DNA of 13,551 nt. It comes from Betaproteobacteria bacterium. Its GTDB lineage: Bacteria > Pseudomonadota > Gammaproteobacteria > Burkholderiales > Burkholderiaceae_C. Each line of letters starts with the position of its first letter. Positions within the stretch are counted from its first letter, which is position 1. The stretch is from the NCBI GenBank assembly GCA_025354965.1, contig JANXLW010000419.1, positions 1 to 13,551 on the forward strand, written 5' to 3'. Under the pieces are notes generated by a model. The model made no database searches, had not been told where the DNA came from, and was given only the letters and a program-made list of their open reading frames with translations. The position numbers and the translations under genes were made by a program. Below, in pieces: positions 1-6,663 of the stretch.

Positions 1-2
1 TG

Positions 3-1322
3 GACAACGGCATTGCCAGCTTTGAAGGTGTGGCCAGAGCGCGTGCTCTCGGACTGCAAGTGCTGGTCACGGACCACCACCTGCCCGCCAGCATCAATGA
101 TCAAATCGTACTGCCAGACGCCGATGTCATCGTCAATCCGAATCAGCCGGGCTGCCTGTTCGAGAGCAAATCCATCGCCGGTGTCGGAGTCATGTTTTAT
201 GTGCTGCTGGCGCTACGCGCCGAATTGCGGCAACGTGGCGCCTTTGATGCAACCACGCAGCCTAAATTGGATGCACTACTACCGCTGGTCGCGCTAGGCA
301 CGGTGGCCGATGTGGTCAGGCTCGACGCCAACAACCGTCGTCTTGTTGCGCAAGGTTTGAAGCGGGTGCGCGCGCTCGCCATGCCGGCTGGACTGGCGGC
401 GCTTTTTGTCGCCGCTGCACGCCAGGCCGAAGTCGCCACCACCTTCGATTTTGGCTTTGCCGTAGGGCCGCGCATCAACGCGGCCGGTCGCCTGTCAGAC
501 ATGACGCTGGGCATAGAGTGCCTGCTCACCGACGACCCGACGCGCGCCACCGAGTTGGCCAGAACACTCGACGGCATCAACCGGGAACGACGCGAAATTG
601 AAGGCAGCATGCGCGAGCAGGCGCTGGCTGTCGCCGAATCGCTGTTTCATGACGAACCGGCACCGCCACCAGCGATTTGCGTGTTCGACCCCGACTTTCA
701 CGAAGGCGTGGTGGGCATCGTGGCGTCACGCATCAAGGACAAGCTACACCGCCCGACCTTTGTCTTTGCGCGCAGCAAGGCAGCGGGCCACGAGCATGAG
801 CTTAAAGGCTCCGGGCGCTCCATCGCCGGCTTTCATTTGCGCGATGCCCTGGACCTGGTGGCAAAGCGCTACCCCGGCGTGCTGCTGCGCTTTGGTGGCC
901 ACGCGATGGCCGCAGGCTGCACCATAGCCGAAGAGAACTTTGACCTCTTTGAGCGAGGGCTGAACGAGGTCGCCCAGCAGTGGCTGGATGCCGCCACACT
1001 GACACGCCGGACGGATACCGACGGACCACTTAAGCCGGAGTACCGCCGGGTTGAACTGGTGGACGTGTTGCACAAAGAGGTGTGGGGCCAGGGCTTTGCG
1101 CCGCCCACTTTCAGCGAAGAACTGGAAGTGGTGTCGCAACGCCTGGTGGGTGAAAAACACTTGGCCCTCAAACTCAAACACCAGGGCCAGCCGGTGGACG
1201 GCATCTGGTTTGGCCATACCGAGCCGTTGCCAGCCCGTGTCAAACTTGCGTTCCGCCTTGACGCCGACGCCTGGAATGGCGTACGAAGGGTCCGCTTCCT
1301 GGTAGAGGCAGCCGAGCTTTAG
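3..1322 (+). CDS. recJ: RecJ single-stranded-DNA-specific 5'-3' exonuclease, 5' end outside the window
   Basis: RecJ degrades single-stranded DNA 5' to 3' in recombinational repair (RecF pathway) and mismatch repair in the cytoplasm. The reading frame is open from base 3, so 439 residues are visible. With a family length near 565-575, about 125-135 N-terminal residues lie upstream. The visible part opens with the DNGI segment that precedes the DHH motif; TDHH (fragment residues 23-26) carries the manganese ligands. Next come GTVADVV and a GPRINAAGR stretch of the DHH core, then the DHHA1 domain with RFGGHAMAAG, then a C-terminal OB-fold-like region ending in VRFLVEAAEL. The first in-frame ATG at base 30 is internal and is not the real start. 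The stop codon TAG (1320-1322) lies inside the putative -10 box of the next gene. No frameshift is seen, and the assignment is firm. Confidence 0.95.
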   Translation, partial: DNGIASFEGVARARALGLQVLVTDHHLPASINDQIVLPDADVIVNPNQPGCLFESKSIAGVGVMFYVLLALRAELRQRGAFDATTQPKLDALLPLVALGTVADVVRLDANNRRLVAQGLKRVRALAMPAGLAALFVAAARQAEVATTFDFGFAVGPRINAAGRLSDMTLGIECLLTDDPTRATELARTLDGINRERREIEGSMREQALAVAESLFHDEPAPPPAICVFDPDFHEGVVGIVASRIKDKLHRPTFVFARSKAAGHEHELKGSGRSIAGFHLRDALDLVAKRYPGVLLRFGGHAMAAGCTIAEENFDLFERGLNEVAQQWLDAATLTRRTDTDGPLKPEYRRVELVDVLHKEVWGQGFAPPTFSEELEVVSQRLVGEKHLALKLKHQGQPVDGIWFGHTEPLPARVKLAFRLDADAWNGVRRVRFLVEAAEL

Positions 1323-1325
1323 AAT
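1320..1325 (+). promoter_or_regulatory. Putative -10 box (TAGAAT) of the PHP-domain gene, leaderless arrangement
   Basis: TAGAAT matches the sigma-70 -10 consensus at 5 of 6 positions and is followed by exactly 6 nt and then the GTG start at 1332. Initiation would therefore fall on the G of the start codon. The box overlaps the recJ stop codon. No good -35 hexamer is seen 16-18 nt upstream. No Shine-Dalgarno sequence precedes the GTG. The call rests mainly on the same spacing recurring before yciO, the M50 protease gene and serS. Confidence 0.45.
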
Positions 1326-1331
1326 GGGCCT

Positions 1332-2231
1332 GTGACCTCCATTCTGAACGCCGATCTTCATTGCCATTCCGTCGTTTCCGACGGCACTCTGACACCCGAA
1401 GCGCTTGCCACACGCGCCAAAGCCAATGGCGTAGAGCTGTGGGCACTGACCGACCATGACGAAATCGGGGGTCAGCAAAGAGCCGCGGCCGCTGCCAGGG
1501 CGATGGGTCTGAAATACCTGACAGGCGTCGAGATTTCGGTCACCTTTATTCATCAAACAGTTCATATCGTGGGTTTGGGATTCGATGCGAATAACCCGGC
1601 TCTGCAACTCGGACTGGTGCAAACCCGGGGTGGGCGCGGACAGCGAGCCAAGGCCATGTCGGATGACTTGGCCAAGGTTGGCATTCGGGGAGCCTATGAC
1701 GGAGCCTTGAAGTTTGCCGGCAACCACGAGTTGATCTCCCGCACCCACTTTGCCCGCTTTCTGGTGGACAGCGGCGTCTGCCGGGAAACCAACGAGGTGT
1801 TCCGCAAATACCTGACCGAAGGCAAACCCGGCTATGTGGAACACCGCTGGGCCAGCCTGAAGGATGCCGTCACCTGGATCACGCAGGCTGGCGGTGTGGC
1901 CGTCATTGCACACCCGGCCCGCTACAAGTTCAGCGCCAACGAAGAATTTGCACTTTTCAGCGAATTCAAAGCCCATGGCGGTCTGGGTGTGGAGGTGGTC
2001 ACGGGTAGCCACACTGCTGCCGAATACCTGAGTTACGCCGACACCGCCCGCGAATTTGGATTGGCTGCATCCCGTGGCAGCGACTTTCATAGCCCGAACG
2101 AGAGCCACACCGAATTGGGAACGCTACCCCATCTGCCAGACCATTTGACGCCGGTGTGGGAACTGTTGTCCGACCGAATTCAAAATCCCACTGACAGCGA
2201 TCCCGGGGTATCTGCCCCAACGGGTCTCTGA
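1332..2231 (+). CDS. rnm: PHP-domain phosphoesterase, YciV/RNase AM (3',5'-nucleotide bisphosphate phosphatase) family
   Basis: This 299-residue protein is a trinuclear-metal PHP phosphoesterase. Characterised relatives (E. coli YciV/RNase AM and related enzymes) hydrolyse 3',5'-nucleoside bisphosphates and 5' ends of short RNAs, including 5S rRNA 5' maturation. Metal-ligand motifs are in order: DLHCHS (residues 8-13), D17, TDHD (40-43), E67, H78, HPAR (194-197) and DFH (251-253). Length matches the family (about 290 aa). The start is GTG at 1332: an ATG at 1324 is in another frame and stops at once, and no other start in this frame precedes the DLHCH motif. It lies 9 bp after recJ and one gene before yciO; in enterobacteria yciV and yciO are adjacent. 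Family membership is secure; the exact substrate is inferred. Confidence 0.9.
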   Translation: MTSILNADLHCHSVVSDGTLTPEALATRAKANGVELWALTDHDEIGGQQRAAAAARAMGLKYLTGVEISVTFIHQTVHIVGLGFDANNPALQLGLVQTRGGRGQRAKAMSDDLAKVGIRGAYDGALKFAGNHELISRTHFARFLVDSGVCRETNEVFRKYLTEGKPGYVEHRWASLKDAVTWITQAGGVAVIAHPARYKFSANEEFALFSEFKAHGGLGVEVVTGSHTAAEYLSYADTAREFGLAASRGSDFHSPNESHTELGTLPHLPDHLTPVWELLSDRIQNPTDSDPGVSAPTGL

Positions 2232-2238
2232 CTTTCCC

Positions 2239-3150
2239 GTGTCGTTCATGCGCACACCGCAGGGTGTTGGTGTCTTGCTGATTGTCATTGCCGCATTGGC
2301 CTTTGCCGCACTCGACACCGCAACCAAACACGCCACCACACTGGCCCCGGTACTGATGCTGCTTTGGTTTCGCTACCTGTTTCAAGCCGTAGTGACCTTC
2401 ATCTTGCGCTTTCCGGTGCAACGGGGAAAATTGTTTGCCACCCGCAACCCGCGCTTTCAGACGCTGCGCGGTGTGCTGCTGTTGATCACCAGCGCCTGTT
2501 CCTTTTTTGGCCTTCGATATCTACCGGTGGGCGAATTCACTGCCATGGTGATGCTATCGCCCCTGGTGGCCATGGCGCTGGCTGCATGGGTACTGAAGAA
2601 CAATGTCTCCTACCGGCGCTGGCTGTTGATGGCTGCTGGCTTGTGCGGGGTTCTGCTGGTCATCCGCCCGGGTGGTCAGGTGTTCAGTTGGGCATTGCTG
2701 TTTCCAGTGCTGCTGATAAGCGCTTATGGCTGGTTTCAAGTGCTGACCAGTCGCCTGAGCGGAGAAGAAAACCCCTATACCACCCACTTTTACACCGGCT
2801 TGGTGGGCGCCCTGGCGATGAGTCCGATCGTGGTTTTTAGCTGGAGCACCGAAGCCCTGTTGGCACACTGGGTCTGGTTCATGCTGATCGGCTCTTTGGG
2901 AACCTTCGGCCACCTGATGTTGATCCGCGCCTACTTGCGGGCCTCTGCCCCGGTGCTTATGCCTTACCTCTACACGCAAATAGCCTTTGCCACACTTTCC
3001 GGCTGGCTGGTGTTCGACCATGTCCCCGATTCGTTGGCCTGGCTTGGCATTGCGGTGATCGCCGCCAGTGGCGTTGGCAATGCGTTGTTGTCGGCTCACG
3101 AGATGGCAAGGCATCTGCCGGTTGAAGGCGCATCCAGACCGCAACGTTAG
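2239..3150 (+). CDS. DMT-family (EamA) inner-membrane transporter
   Basis: This is a hydrophobic protein of about 300 residues with roughly ten predicted membrane spans arranged as two EamA repeats, typical of the drug/metabolite transporter superfamily. The first repeat has the usual charged/aromatic break (FRYLFQAVV near residues 41-49) and a Gly-rich fourth and fifth helix region (MAAGLCGVLLVIRPGG). The second repeat ends in AWLGIAVIAASGVGNALL before a short, polar cytoplasmic tail. The start is uncertain: GTG at 2239 or ATG at 2248, three residues apart, neither with a clear ribosome binding site. It sits 7 bp after the PHP gene, so it is probably translated from the same transcript. The substrate cannot be told from the sequence; members export amino acids, nucleotide-related metabolites or other small molecules. 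Confidence 0.85.
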   Translation: MSFMRTPQGVGVLLIVIAALAFAALDTATKHATTLAPVLMLLWFRYLFQAVVTFILRFPVQRGKLFATRNPRFQTLRGVLLLITSACSFFGLRYLPVGEFTAMVMLSPLVAMALAAWVLKNNVSYRRWLLMAAGLCGVLLVIRPGGQVFSWALLFPVLLISAYGWFQVLTSRLSGEENPYTTHFYTGLVGALAMSPIVVFSWSTEALLAHWVWFMLIGSLGTFGHLMLIRAYLRASAPVLMPYLYTQIAFATLSGWLVFDHVPDSLAWLGIAVIAASGVGNALLSAHEMARHLPVEGASRPQR

Positions 3151-3163
3151 CCCGACATTCGCC

Positions 3164-3169
3164 GACAAT
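3164..3169 (+). promoter_or_regulatory. Putative -10 box (GACAAT) of yciO, leaderless arrangement
   Basis: GACAAT agrees with TATAAT at 4 of 6 positions and is followed by 6 nt and the ATG at 3176. No Shine-Dalgarno sequence is present before that ATG. The -35 region 17 nt upstream (GCAACG) is poor. The support is the identical spacing seen at three other genes in this window. Confidence 0.4.
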
Positions 3170-3175
3170 ACGGCC

Positions 3176-3799
3176 ATGGCCCAACTCTTTGAAGTTCACC
3201 CCGACAATCCGCAAGCACGCTTGCTCAAGCAGGCCGTTGCCCTGCTCGACAAAGGCGACATTCTGGCGGTCCCAACCGATTCCAGCTACGCTCTGGTTTG
3301 TCATCTGGACGACAAGGTGGCGGCCGACAAGTTGCGCCGCATCCGGGGTGTCGACGACAAGCACCACCTGACTCTTTTGTGCCGCGACCTGAGCGAGCTG
3401 GCCAACTACGCACGGGTCGACAATCAGCAATTCAGACTCATCAAGTCGGCCACACCCGGGCCTTACACTTTCATCCTGGAAGCCAGCAAGGAGGTGCCGC
3501 GTCGATTGAGCCACCCGTCGCGAAAGACCATTGGCCTGCGAGTACCCGACCACAAGGTATTGCAATCGCTGCTGGCACTGCACCATGAGCCGTTGCTGGC
3601 GACGACTTTGATCCCGCCCGGTGAAACCGAACCGATCAATGACGCGCAAGACATTTTGGAACGCTATAAAAACCAGATTGCAGCCGTCATCAGCGCGGGC
3701 GCCTGCGCACTGGAACCCACGACAGTTGTGGACCTAACCGGCGGCGAACCGGTTCTCATTCGCCAGGGGCGCGGTGGGCTGGCGGCTGTCGGACTTTGA
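3176..3799 (+). CDS. yciO: YciO family protein (Sua5/YrdC superfamily)
   Basis: The frame is open from 3068, but the ATG at 3176 is chosen because the resulting start, MAQLFEVHPDNPQ, matches the conserved YciO N-terminus (FxxHPDNPQ) and the longer version would overlap the transporter gene. The protein has 207 residues, like E. coli YciO. Motifs include PTDSSYALVC (nucleotide/threonylcarbamoyl-AMP pocket of the YrdC fold), LCRDLSEL, the PGPYTFILE segment, KEVPRRL, KTIGLRVPDH and the C-terminal PTTVVDLTGGEPVLIRQG. YrdC/Sua5 enzymes make threonylcarbamoyl-AMP for the tRNA t6A modification. YciO is a paralogous branch whose physiological role is less settled, so synthase activity should not be assumed. 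It lies 25 bp after the transporter gene. Confidence 0.9.
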   Translation: MAQLFEVHPDNPQARLLKQAVALLDKGDILAVPTDSSYALVCHLDDKVAADKLRRIRGVDDKHHLTLLCRDLSELANYARVDNQQFRLIKSATPGPYTFILEASKEVPRRLSHPSRKTIGLRVPDHKVLQSLLALHHEPLLATTLIPPGETEPINDAQDILERYKNQIAAVISAGACALEPTTVVDLTGGEPVLIRQGRGGLAAVGL

Positions 3800-3813
3800 A
3801 ACCCGGTCTCTGA

Positions 3814-3819
3814 GACAAT
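3814..3819 (+). promoter_or_regulatory. Putative -10 box (GACAAT) of the M50 protease gene, leaderless arrangement
   Basis: GACAAT is followed by 6 nt and the ATG at 3826, the same spacing as at 3164-3176. No Shine-Dalgarno sequence is seen in the 26 bp between yciO and this gene. The -35 match is weak. It is a context-based call from the repeated pattern. Confidence 0.4.
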
Positions 3820-3825
3820 CGCCCA

Positions 3826-4494
3826 ATGGATATTGCACAACTGATTCAAACCGTCGCTATTTATGCCCTGCCGGTGTTGTTCGCCATCACCATCCATGAG
3901 GCGGCGCACGGCTACGCGGCACGCCATTTTGGTGATAACACGGCCTATATGCTGGGGCGCATTACGCTTAACCCGCTTAAACACATTGACCCTGTCGGCA
4001 CCATCCTGATGCCACTGCTGTTGTACTTTGCGACCTCTGGTGCGTTTCTTTTCGGCTATGCCAAGCCGGTGCCGGTGCGCTTTGGCAAACTGCGCAACCC
4101 GAAACGCGACATGATCTGGGTGGCACTGGCCGGGCCGGGTGTCAATTTCCTTCAGGCCCTTCTATGGGGCGCCCTGTTTTATGTGCTCAAAGGCACTGAC
4201 ATAACCGAGCCATTTTTTCTCAAAATGGCGCAAGGTGGCATTTTGGTCAATCTGGTGATGTTTGCCTTCAATTTGTTCCCGCTGCCACCACTGGACGGTG
4301 GCCGGATCCTGGTGGGTCTGCTGCCCTACCGTCAGGCGGAACTGGTATCCCGGATTGAGCCCTGGGGATTTTTCATCGTCATGGGACTGGTCATTGCGGG
4401 GGTCGTCAGTTCATTGTGGATGCAACCCTTGATGACCCTGAGCTACTGGCTGCTGGATATATTACTGACCCCGATCGCCATGCTTTTTGGCTAG
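3826..4494 (+). CDS. Site-2 protease family (M50) intramembrane zinc metalloprotease, short form
   Basis: This 222-residue membrane protein belongs to the compact S2P group without PDZ domains (YwhC/SpoIVFB-like). The zinc motif HEAAH (24-28, HExxH type) lies in the first helix region. It is followed by FGYAKPVPV (near 76-84), ALAGPGVN (100-107) and NLFPLPPLDGGR (149-160), in which D157 is the third zinc ligand. About five to six membrane spans are evident. S2P enzymes cleave transmembrane substrates within the bilayer; the substrate of this branch is unknown. It is immediately upstream of trpS (33 bp gap), an arrangement that recurs in many proteobacteria, so the pair may be co-transcribed. 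It is not RseP, which is about 450 aa with PDZ domains. Confidence 0.9.
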   Translation: MDIAQLIQTVAIYALPVLFAITIHEAAHGYAARHFGDNTAYMLGRITLNPLKHIDPVGTILMPLLLYFATSGAFLFGYAKPVPVRFGKLRNPKRDMIWVALAGPGVNFLQALLWGALFYVLKGTDITEPFFLKMAQGGILVNLVMFAFNLFPLPPLDGGRILVGLLPYRQAELVSRIEPWGFFIVMGLVIAGVVSSLWMQPLMTLSYWLLDILLTPIAMLFG

Positions 4495-4527
4495 ACCGAC
4501 GCAAAACTGCAGAAAAGTATTTTCTTC

Positions 4528-5823
4528 ATGAGTTCCAAACGATTCCTGACTGGCATCACGCCTTCCGGCACGCCCCATCTGGGCAATTATGTTGGCGCCA
4601 TCCGACCATCGGTGCAGGCCAGTTTGAGGACTGATGTCGAGAGTTTTTACTTCCTGGCCGACTACCACGCCCTGATCAAGATCGACGAGCCGTCGCGCAT
4701 CCAGCGCTCCACGCTGGAGATTGCCGCCAGTTGGCTGGCCGCCGGGCTGGACCCCGAGCACGTCACCTTCTATCGCCAGTCTGATATTCCCGAGATACCG
4801 GAACTAACCTGGTTGTTGACTTGCGTAACCTCCAAGGGTTTGCTGAATCGGGCGCACGCCTACAAGGCAGCAGTGGATCAAAATACGGCTGCGCAACAGG
4901 AACCGGACGCCGACGTCAATGCCGGTCTCTTCATGTACCCCGTGCTGATGGCAGCCGACATTTTGATGTTCAACGCGCACCAGGTGCCGGTCGGACGCGA
5001 CCAGGTCCAGCACATCGAGATGGCGCGCGACATTGCGCAGCGTTTCAACCATCTTTACGGAGAGCACTTTACTGTGCCCGAGGCCGCCATTGAAGACAGT
5101 GTGGCCACCCTGCCGGGCCTGGATGGGCGCAAGATGAGCAAGAGCTACGACAACCACATTCCACTTTTTGCACCGCGCGAAGATTTGCGAAAACTGATTG
5201 CCGGCATCCTGACCGACTCACGCGCGCCAGGTGAACCCAAAGAGACCGAAGGCTCGGCCTTGTTCCAGATTTACCAGGCCTTTGCCAGCGCTGAAGAAAC
5301 GTTCGCCTTGCGCCAAGCCTACGCCGCTGGCATTGCCTGGGCCGATGCCAAACAAGTGTTGTTTGAGCGCATAGACCGCGAATTGGCCCCGATGCGCGAG
5401 CACTACACGGCGCTAATGGCAGACCCGGGCAAGATGGAAGAAATCTTGCTGGCCGGTGCCAAAAAAGCGCGCAAGCTTTCCACCCCCTTCACTGCTGATT
5501 TGCGTCGTGTCGTTGGTCTGCGGGATCTGCGCACTCAGGTCAGCAGTAAAGCGGCCAAAACCAGCAAGACCGCAAAGCCTCTTTTCAAACAATACCGCGA
5601 AAGCGATAGCAAGTTTTACTTCAAACTACTTGATGTTGACGGTCGCCTGCTGTTGCAGAGTACCGGTTTCGATTCACCCAAAGATGCCGGTCAGGCAATT
5701 GGCCTATTGCGCACGCAAGGGGGTGCGGCCCTGCCCGGTCTGATCGACAAACTGCAACCCCACAACGACGTCGATTCGAAGGACATCATCGCCAGCCTGC
5801 AGCTGATGATCGACGCTGATTGA
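4528..5823 (+). CDS. trpS: Tryptophan--tRNA ligase, long form with C-terminal extra domain
   Basis: This cytoplasmic class I aminoacyl-tRNA synthetase charges tRNA-Trp with tryptophan. The Rossmann catalytic core starts at once, with TPSGTPHLGN (11-20, HIGH-type signature HLGN at 17-20), GRDQVQH in the middle, and KMSKS at residues 202-206. The synthetase proper ends near residue 335 (LRRVVGLRDL), which is the usual 330-340 aa length. A Lys/Ala/Thr-rich linker then leads to an additional ~80-residue domain, from about LFKQYRES (352) onward. Its FYFKLLDVDGRLLLQS and GFDSPKDAG segments look like the DUF1508/YegP fold, and long forms of TrpS are known in betaproteobacteria. The ATG at 4528 has only a weak upstream purine run (AGAAAAG, 10 nt away). 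The gene follows the M50 protease and precedes tRNA-Ser. Confidence 0.96.
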   Translation: MSSKRFLTGITPSGTPHLGNYVGAIRPSVQASLRTDVESFYFLADYHALIKIDEPSRIQRSTLEIAASWLAAGLDPEHVTFYRQSDIPEIPELTWLLTCVTSKGLLNRAHAYKAAVDQNTAAQQEPDADVNAGLFMYPVLMAADILMFNAHQVPVGRDQVQHIEMARDIAQRFNHLYGEHFTVPEAAIEDSVATLPGLDGRKMSKSYDNHIPLFAPREDLRKLIAGILTDSRAPGEPKETEGSALFQIYQAFASAEETFALRQAYAAGIAWADAKQVLFERIDRELAPMREHYTALMADPGKMEEILLAGAKKARKLSTPFTADLRRVVGLRDLRTQVSSKAAKTSKTAKPLFKQYRESDSKFYFKLLDVDGRLLLQSTGFDSPKDAGQAIGLLRTQGGAALPGLIDKLQPHNDVDSKDIIASLQLMIDAD

Positions 5824-5847
5824 TGCGCCGGGATGTTGTGTTTGAGT

Positions 5848-5861
5848 CCGGCTTCAGCTGG
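5848..5861 (+). terminator. Weak stem-loop after trpS
   Basis: CCGGC-TTCA-GCTGG forms a 5 bp stem (one G.T pair) with a 4-nt loop, 25 nt after the trpS stop. There is no following T-run, so it would not be a standard factor-independent terminator. It also overlaps the region where the -35 of the tRNA promoter should be. It is listed because it is the only hairpin between trpS and the tRNA. Confidence 0.2.
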
Positions 5862-5873
5862 CAAGCTCGCTGC

Positions 5874-5879
5874 TACAAT
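5874..5879 (+). promoter_or_regulatory. Putative -10 box (TACAAT) of tRNA-Ser
   Basis: TACAAT (5 of 6 to TATAAT) ends 19 nt before the mature 5' end of the tRNA. This would give a short 5' leader of about a dozen nucleotides for RNase P to remove. The -35 region is not convincing. The placement relative to the tRNA is what supports it. Confidence 0.5.
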
Positions 5880-5898
5880 CACGACCGATCGAGACATA

Positions 5899-5986
<88 letters not shown>

Positions 5987-5994
5987 AGAATTCC

Positions 5995-6432
5995 CTAGCG
6001 AAACACCAGCACAGGAACTTTGCTGTGGGTTAACACCTTTTGGGTTTCACTGCCCATAATCAACGCACCCACACCGTGTCGGCCGTGCGATGCCTGGAAA
6101 ATAATATCGCAGCTACGCTCTTGCGCAGTTTTGATGATTTCCGCATAGGGATGCTCGCTGACACAATGCACCAGTTCGTGCTCTACGCCGACTCTACTCG
6201 CCGCTTGCTTGATCACATTCAAGTGGCGTGCGGCCAGCGCCTGCATATCCGCACTGTATTGTTCAACGGTGTCGGCTATCTGCACGGATTCGACGGCAAA
6301 TATGTGGTACGGCGTCGTCACCGTCAAGCCGGTAATTTTGGCGTTGATTTCTTTGGCGAACTTGACGCCATAGGCAATCGCAATATTGGAAAGTTCAGAG
6401 CCGTCTGTGGGGATCAGAATGTGTTTGAACAT
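5995..6432 (-). CDS. Universal stress protein, UspA family
   Basis: This 145-residue single-domain Usp protein is cytoplasmic, usually dimeric, and of the kind induced by stress or growth arrest. It starts MFKHILIPTDGSELSN, the classic Usp beta1 strand with the conserved Asp. It ends with ASHGRHGVGALIMGSET, which fits the ATP-binding pattern HG-x9-GS except that the first Gly of G-x2-G is Ala; this is common in proteobacterial members. ATP binding is therefore plausible. A start five residues upstream (6447) is possible, but AAGGAG at 6444-6439 sits 6 nt before the ATG at 6432, so that start is chosen. It is transcribed towards tRNA-Ser, with 8 bp between the two 3' ends. Confidence 0.9.
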   Translation of the reverse strand: MFKHILIPTDGSELSNIAIAYGVKFAKEINAKITGLTVTTPYHIFAVESVQIADTVEQYSADMQALAARHLNVIKQAASRVGVEHELVHCVSEHPYAEIIKTAQERSCDIIFQASHGRHGVGALIMGSETQKVLTHSKVPVLVFR

Positions 6433-6438
6433 GGCAAA

Positions 6439-6444
6439 CTCCTT
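6439..6444 (-). promoter_or_regulatory. Shine-Dalgarno site of the universal stress protein gene
   Basis: AAGGAG on the minus strand is spaced 6 nt from the ATG at 6432. It decides between that start and the in-frame ATG at 6447, which would place the site inside the coding region. Confidence 0.8.
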
Positions 6445-6587
6445 CACCGTCAGTTGTGGAAGTCATCAAGACATCGCTAACTGCGCAGTCGCAGAATCCG
6501 CCAGACCAGGCACCAGACTTCCTGGATGGCGCTGCTCTGATCGCCACTACCCGAGAAACTCATAGTCGCGGCATTTGGCGTCCAATC

Positions 6588-6616
6588 ATTGTGGGCCGAT
6601 TGCGCGTCAATTGCAA
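6588..6616 (-). promoter_or_regulatory. Possible promoter for the universal stress protein gene
   Basis: The 231 bp between the RquA-like gene and the uspA start (6433-6663) hold no gene that I can support. On the minus strand TTGCAA (6616-6611), a 17-nt spacer and CACAAT (6593-6588) form a 4/6 plus 4/6 sigma-70-like match, about 155 nt upstream of the uspA start codon. No clear FNR/ANR-type palindrome or terminator is seen in this stretch. The call is weak. Confidence 0.25.
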
Positions 6617-6663
6617 GTCGCGGTCACGCCTGAAATAGCTGCCGCAAAGCGCACTCTCGATCT

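Noticed and set aside
744..2108. A 454-codon open frame on the minus strand across recJ and the PHP gene
   Set aside because: It is antisense to two strongly supported genes, has no recognisable domain, and is expected as a by-product of GC-rich codon use on the other strand.
3068..3175. N-terminal extension of yciO to an upstream ATG
   Set aside because: It would overlap the transporter gene by 83 bp, and the conserved YciO N-terminus begins at the ATG at 3176.
6209..6222. FNR/ANR-like palindrome TTGATCACATTCAA
   Set aside because: It differs from TTGATNNNNATCAA at one position but lies inside the uspA coding region, far from any start; probably coincidental.
6433..6447. Five-residue longer start (MKEFA) for the universal stress protein
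   Set aside because: The Shine-Dalgarno AAGGAG would lie inside the coding region; the start at 6432 has ideal spacing.
6456..6638. 60-codon plus-strand frame in the uspA/RquA-like spacer
   Set aside because: No ribosome site, no recognisable protein features, and the spacer fits better as the uspA promoter region.
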